A stretch of 64,000 bases of DNA from Mycolicibacterium rhodesiae NBB3 (GTDB lineage: Bacteria; Actinomycetota; Actinomycetes; Mycobacteriales; Mycobacteriaceae). A program made the position numbers and the translations under genes. The stretch covers positions 3,038,001 through 3,102,000 of the forward strand of contig NC_016604.1 of the NCBI RefSeq assembly GCF_000230895.2, written 5' to 3'. Below, in pieces: positions 60,469 to 64,000 of the stretch. The notes below the pieces were generated by a model. That model did no database searches and was not told the origin of the DNA. It was given only the letters and a program-made list of their open reading frames with translations. Positions within the stretch are counted from its first letter, which is position 1, and each line of letters begins with the position of its first letter.

Positions 60469-60788
60469 AGTGGAATCTGCGCCTGACCGCGGCCAACCGC
60501 GGCATTTGGAAGGCCAGCGAACTCCAACGGATGCTGGCCGAGCGCGGCCTGGTGATCAGCGCCGGCAAGATGTCGGGCTTGTGGTCGGGCAACCCCAATG
60601 CCATCAAGCTCCACGATCTCGATGTTTTTTGCGCCGTGCTGGGCTGCGGCATCGACGAACTGCTGATCCCCGAGCCCGAAACCGTGGCCGCACCCACACC
60701 GAAGGGTAATGAGAGCGCCGCCGTGGGCGGTGAGGCCCGCCCCGTCACCCCGCGCGCCCGGACGGGAAGGTCGCTGCCGCCGCGATGA
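60465..60788 (+). CDS. XRE/Cro-type DNA-binding protein
   Basis: 107 residues. The helix-turn-helix region MKWNLRLTAANRGIWKASEL ... ISAGKMSGLWSGNPNAIKL followed by DLDVFCAVLGCGIDELLIPE is the Cro/C1-like pattern. The C-terminal 35 residues are a low-complexity Pro/Ala/Arg tail. Start overlaps the integrase stop, stop overlaps the next start. Probable regulator of the integrase module. Confidence 0.8.
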   Translation: MKWNLRLTAANRGIWKASELQRMLAERGLVISAGKMSGLWSGNPNAIKLHDLDVFCAVLGCGIDELLIPEPETVAAPTPKGNESAAVGGEARPVTPRARTGRSLPPR

Positions 60789-62056
60789 ATTGCCTGCAAT
60801 GCGGAGCCGAACTGCCAGCCAACGGTCGCCGCGACCAAAAATACTGCGGCAGAAGCTGTTCAAGAAAGGCGCACTACCATCGCGGAAAGGCGGGACTGCC
60901 CCCTCGCCCGCCCCGGCGGCATCCAGCCTTGGAATCCGACGACCCCGTGCTCGTGGCCGCCGCGGTATACGCCCGGGAACTCGGTGCCGCCCACGATTGG
61001 TGCGGTGAGACCACAAACCGATGCCTCGACGCCCTGGTCACCCTTCTGGTCGGTCGGCCCACCGGTAATCGCGTGCCGCTCACGGAGGTTCGAACACGGC
61101 CGCATCGGCTCGCGTCCCGTCGCAGGCTCGTCGAAATCCTCTCCCACTTCGACCTGCTGAAAGACGACACCGAACCTCCGATCCGTGCCTGGATCGAACG
61201 CGTCACCGCGGAACTTCCGCCAGGGTTCGCCGAGCCGGCCCACCACTGGCTCCTTACCCTGTTGGTCGGCGGCGCACGTGCTCGCCCACGATCGCCGAGG
61301 ACGCTCTACAGCTACTTCGGCTCGGTCAGGCCCCTTCTCGCGCACTGGGCCACCTCTTACGACCATCTCAGGGAGGTCACCAGGGCCGACGTCGACGCGG
61401 CGCTGCGGCCGTTTCAGGGAAACCAGCGCCACAATCTGATCAAGGCGCTGCGGTCGCTGTTCCGGCACGCCAAGAAGAATGGTCTGGTCTTCAGTAACCC
61501 AACAGCGGGTTTGAAGAGCCAACCAGTAGACCAAGACCTCCTGCCCATCACAAATGACGAGGTGCGCTCGATCGAACAGCTCGCGAGCGAACCGCTTGAA
61601 CGCCTCGTCGTGGCGCTGAGCGTCGAACATGCCTGCCGCACAGCCGTTATACGCAAACTGACGCTCGACGACATCGACCTGCCGAACCGGCGGATCACCC
61701 TTGCCGGACACAACCAACGGCTCGGGGAGCTCACCCACAGAGCGCTGATCACATGGCTCGACCACCGCCGGGACAGATGGCCCCACACTCCGAACCGGCA
61801 CGTTCTACTCACGACGAAAACTGCATTGCGCACAACGCCGGTGAGTCAAAAATCGGTGAAACCATCGTTGAGCGACAATGGATTCACGATCGAACGCATC
61901 CGTGCCGACCGAATCCTTCACGAAGCGCTGACCGCAGGTCCGGACCCGCTGCATCTGTCTCTCGTCTTCGGCATCTCGCACAACACCGCACGGCGCTACA
62001 CCACCGTGGCCGAACGGCTGCTCAGCGACGAACTCGAGCAGGCGGTGGAGCCGTAG
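60785..62056 (+). CDS. zinc-ribbon recombinase-like protein
   Basis: 423 residues. N-terminal Cys ribbon (NCLQCGAELPANGRRDQKYC then GRSC), a core-binding-like middle (YSYFGSVRPLLAHWATSYDH), and a tyrosine-recombinase-like C-terminal half. An Arg in HACRTAVIRKLTLDDID, an Arg in ERIRADRILHEAL and a Tyr in TARRYTTVAERLL are in place, but both catalytic His positions are not conserved. Possibly a structural partner of the adjacent integrase. Confidence 0.7.
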   Translation: MNCLQCGAELPANGRRDQKYCGRSCSRKAHYHRGKAGLPPRPPRRHPALESDDPVLVAAAVYARELGAAHDWCGETTNRCLDALVTLLVGRPTGNRVPLTEVRTRPHRLASRRRLVEILSHFDLLKDDTEPPIRAWIERVTAELPPGFAEPAHHWLLTLLVGGARARPRSPRTLYSYFGSVRPLLAHWATSYDHLREVTRADVDAALRPFQGNQRHNLIKALRSLFRHAKKNGLVFSNPTAGLKSQPVDQDLLPITNDEVRSIEQLASEPLERLVVALSVEHACRTAVIRKLTLDDIDLPNRRITLAGHNQRLGELTHRALITWLDHRRDRWPHTPNRHVLLTTKTALRTTPVSQKSVKPSLSDNGFTIERIRADRILHEALTAGPDPLHLSLVFGISHNTARRYTTVAERLLSDELEQAVEP

Positions 62057-62467
62057 TGCCGCCCAACGCCGCTAGACTCAGGCCCCACGAACCCGCCGCA
62101 GTTATGAACCTTCGCGGCCGAAAGGCCGTGGGTTCCAGCTGAAATCGCTTCAATCCGGCTGAACTCACGAGAAACTTACCGGTAAACCTCCATATTCGAA
62201 CCGGTCGTATTGGAGCCCGTAGTCGTTGGCTCGCAGGGACCACCGGTAGCGGCGCATCGTCTCAGCGGTGATGAAGGTCTGGCCGAAGGTGCCGCCGAGA
62301 TGTGCGTGAGTGCGGTGGGGTTGGCGATTGCTGGGCTGGATTTCGCTGCGCGTCGTGCCGCTACGGTTTGGCTGAAGGCTCTTGTGATGCACTCTGGAGT
62401 TATCTCGGGGCTCAAAGCATTTCGTGAACGGCAACGGAACGGCGCGCAAGACCCGTCGACGTGAAGT
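62057..62467. other. intergenic, convergent stops
   Basis: 411 bp between convergent recombinase-like genes. Both strands have open frames of 70-95 codons without family motifs. No gene supported. Confidence 0.5.
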
Positions 62468-63979
62468 TCAGGAGGTCGTTGGTGAGGGTTTGGTGATATA
62501 CCGGGCCCAGGGCTGGGCTGCGATCTCGGCGTGAAGCTGGGTTGTGGCGTAGCTGTAGCCGAGTAGTTCGGCGACTACGGGCGGCGGTGCCGCGCCGACA
62601 AGGCTTTGCAAGGTGGTGTTTCGGGCGCCGAGCAGATCGATGCCCAGCCGTTCGAGCCTTTCCCTGATCACTTGTGGGGCCACGTGTCGGCCGGCCTGGA
62701 CACCGGGAAATAGCCACGGGCTGGTTGCGATCCCACCGGCGGCCCTGAGATTGGGCCGGCTGCCGGCGTGTTGGATGAGCATGTCTGCGAACGGCTCCGG
62801 GACGGGGATCGGCTCGCGCCCCAGTGAGATCTGTACGTCATTGTCGGTGGTGGCGATCGCCGATGTCGGCAGCGCCGCGATCTTCGTTAATGGCTGAGCG
62901 AACAGCAGCAGGAGGGTTCCGGCGACGCGGTAAGGCAGTGTTTCGGAATCTCCAGTGAGCAGTTCTCGAAGCCATGCCAGACGCTGCTGCTGGGTGAGCG
63001 AGCGGCTGGGAGGAGCCTGCCGATGAGTGATGTGCACCGACCTGTTCAGCCGAGCTTTCTTCGCCCAGGCCAGCAGGTTTCGGATCTTTGATCGCGTCGT
63101 GGGACCCGATACCAGCCACTCATCGACGTCGGGTTGCAGGCAGGTGGCCAGGGTGCGGTGATGAGTGCTGTGCAGCCAGGTCAAAAACTTGATCGCCTCA
63201 GTGACTTCTTGTTTGGCGTAACGCACGGCGGCCGCGGAGTTGTGCCCGGGAACCGATGCCTGACGTAACCGGCGAAGGTGATGCCAGGTGGCGAACTGTT
63301 CGACGGGTCCGCGCACCGCCGGCTCGGTTAGCACCTCAAGCTTCACCGAAAGCCATCGCTCGAACCGGGCCAGCGGTTCATCGCGGGCAGCCAACACACC
63401 TGCGTGTTCGAGCAGGCTGCGCAGATGGATGACCGCTTTGTCCGAACCGGCTTGGTCGAGGCCGACATGGGTCAACGGGATCTCCCCGTTGGACAGGCCG
63501 GTCAGGAGTTGTTGGACTCGGGGCGAGCGCTTCCAGCTCAGGATGCTTTCGGGCCGATCGACCCGGCACAACGCCTCCACGATCGGGTCGATGGCGTCTC
63601 GGTGTTGAGCACCGTCGATCATCAACGCGGTCAGGTCCTGGCGAAGGGCGCACCGGGCACAGGTCCCGCGCCGGTAGAAGTCCCCCTCGTTTCCGCAGTC
63701 TCGACAGGTGAAGTCGCCGGGAATCCTTGCGCACGACAAACAGATCGGCCGCCTGCTGGCGTCGCCGGCAAGGCCGGCGAGAACGCCGTCATGCCCGCAC
63801 TGAGGGCAGACACCGCGAGTGTGCATCGCTGCGTAGAAGCAGCTGTAGCACAGTTGTTCTCCGGGCCAGGTCGCTCTGCACTGGTTGGCCATTCGTTGAC
63901 ATCGGCTGCAGCGGAACGCACCGTCAGTGACGGGCGGGCGGCCTCGTTTGGTCGAGCGCCTATTGGGGCTAATCGTCAT
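62468..63979 (-). CDS. zinc-finger recombinase-like protein, catalytically degenerate
   Basis: 503 residues. The N-terminal 120 residues contain several zinc knuckles (CSRCQRMANQC, CYSCFYAAMHTRGVCPQCG, CLSC, CRDCGNEGDFYRRGTCARC). The rest resembles a tyrosine recombinase fold: a helical core-binding part and a C-terminal block with ERLGIDLLGARNTTLQSLVG and VVAELLGYSYATTQLHAEIA. The usual first Arg, the His of HxxR, the LGH His and the Tyr are replaced, so catalysis is unlikely. Family of actinobacterial recombinase-like proteins, role unknown. The last 21 bp of the window lie upstream of its start. Confidence 0.7.
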   Translation of the reverse strand: MTISPNRRSTKRGRPPVTDGAFRCSRCQRMANQCRATWPGEQLCYSCFYAAMHTRGVCPQCGHDGVLAGLAGDASRRPICLSCARIPGDFTCRDCGNEGDFYRRGTCARCALRQDLTALMIDGAQHRDAIDPIVEALCRVDRPESILSWKRSPRVQQLLTGLSNGEIPLTHVGLDQAGSDKAVIHLRSLLEHAGVLAARDEPLARFERWLSVKLEVLTEPAVRGPVEQFATWHHLRRLRQASVPGHNSAAAVRYAKQEVTEAIKFLTWLHSTHHRTLATCLQPDVDEWLVSGPTTRSKIRNLLAWAKKARLNRSVHITHRQAPPSRSLTQQQRLAWLRELLTGDSETLPYRVAGTLLLLFAQPLTKIAALPTSAIATTDNDVQISLGREPIPVPEPFADMLIQHAGSRPNLRAAGGIATSPWLFPGVQAGRHVAPQVIRERLERLGIDLLGARNTTLQSLVGAAPPPVVAELLGYSYATTQLHAEIAAQPWARYITKPSPTTS

Positions 63980-64000
63980 CGCTGAGCACCCTGGCTCGGC

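Overview
The window reads as a high-GC actinobacterial chromosome segment, most likely Mycobacterium sensu lato. Reasons: a cyclopropane/mycolic-acid methyltransferase, a mycofactocin locus, a SigC-type ECF sigma factor, an AcsA closely resembling the mycobacterial enzyme, an IS1081-like element, and GTG/TTG starts with GTGA or ATGA couplings. No rRNA, tRNA or CRISPR array was seen. The content points to a bacterium that grows on short gaseous hydrocarbons.

1-22.1 kb holds two hydrocarbon monooxygenase cassettes of different chemistry. The first (about 1-13.3 kb) has an aldehyde dehydrogenase, an acyl-CoA synthetase, a GAF/winged-helix regulator, a SigC-like sigma factor, a His-rich cupredoxin lipoprotein, a polytopic membrane protein, a zinc-finger membrane protein, and then a membrane copper monooxygenase hmoC-hmoA-hmoB with two small membrane proteins and an RDD protein. 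The second (about 13.6-23 kb) has a paralogous GAF regulator, a broken aldehyde dehydrogenase, and a complete soluble di-iron monooxygenase of the sMMO/SmoXYBCZ type (alpha, beta, coupling protein, MmoD-like protein, reductase, gamma). It ends with a second copy of the zinc-finger membrane protein. A TGTCCGA/TCGGACA palindrome occurs before the aldehyde dehydrogenase (cut by the window edge), before hmoC and before a pair of small ORFs.

23-39.7 kb: a PepSY membrane protein, an IS21 element (7-bp target duplication, frameshifted istB) and a heavily frameshifted metal-binding lipoprotein pseudogene come first. The mycofactocin locus follows: mftF and mftG on the plus strand, mftA-B-C-D plus a mycolic-acid-type methyltransferase on the minus strand, and a divergent mftM. 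Next come a MadR/MadS-like two-component system and an ErcA-like Fe-alcohol dehydrogenase. Together these suggest: alkane to alcohol (Hmo or Smo), alcohol to aldehyde by mycofactocin-dependent dehydrogenases encoded elsewhere, aldehyde to acid (ALDH), and acid to acyl-CoA (acyl-CoA synthetase, AcsA).

39.7-64 kb is a mobile, decaying region. It contains an IS110 element abutting acsA, a selenium-binding-protein/methanethiol-oxidase homologue, an IS256 remnant and a full IS256 element, and an orphan 2-ketopropyl-CoM reductase/carboxylase homologue. An IS1081-like element is split by a cargo-less Tn554-like transposon (tnpA, tnpB, tnpC). Two apparently identical 1,197-bp direct repeats, each carrying a tyrosine integrase, lie 11,310 bp apart around this block. 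The right end has an XRE regulator and two zinc-ribbon recombinase-like proteins that lack canonical catalytic residues.
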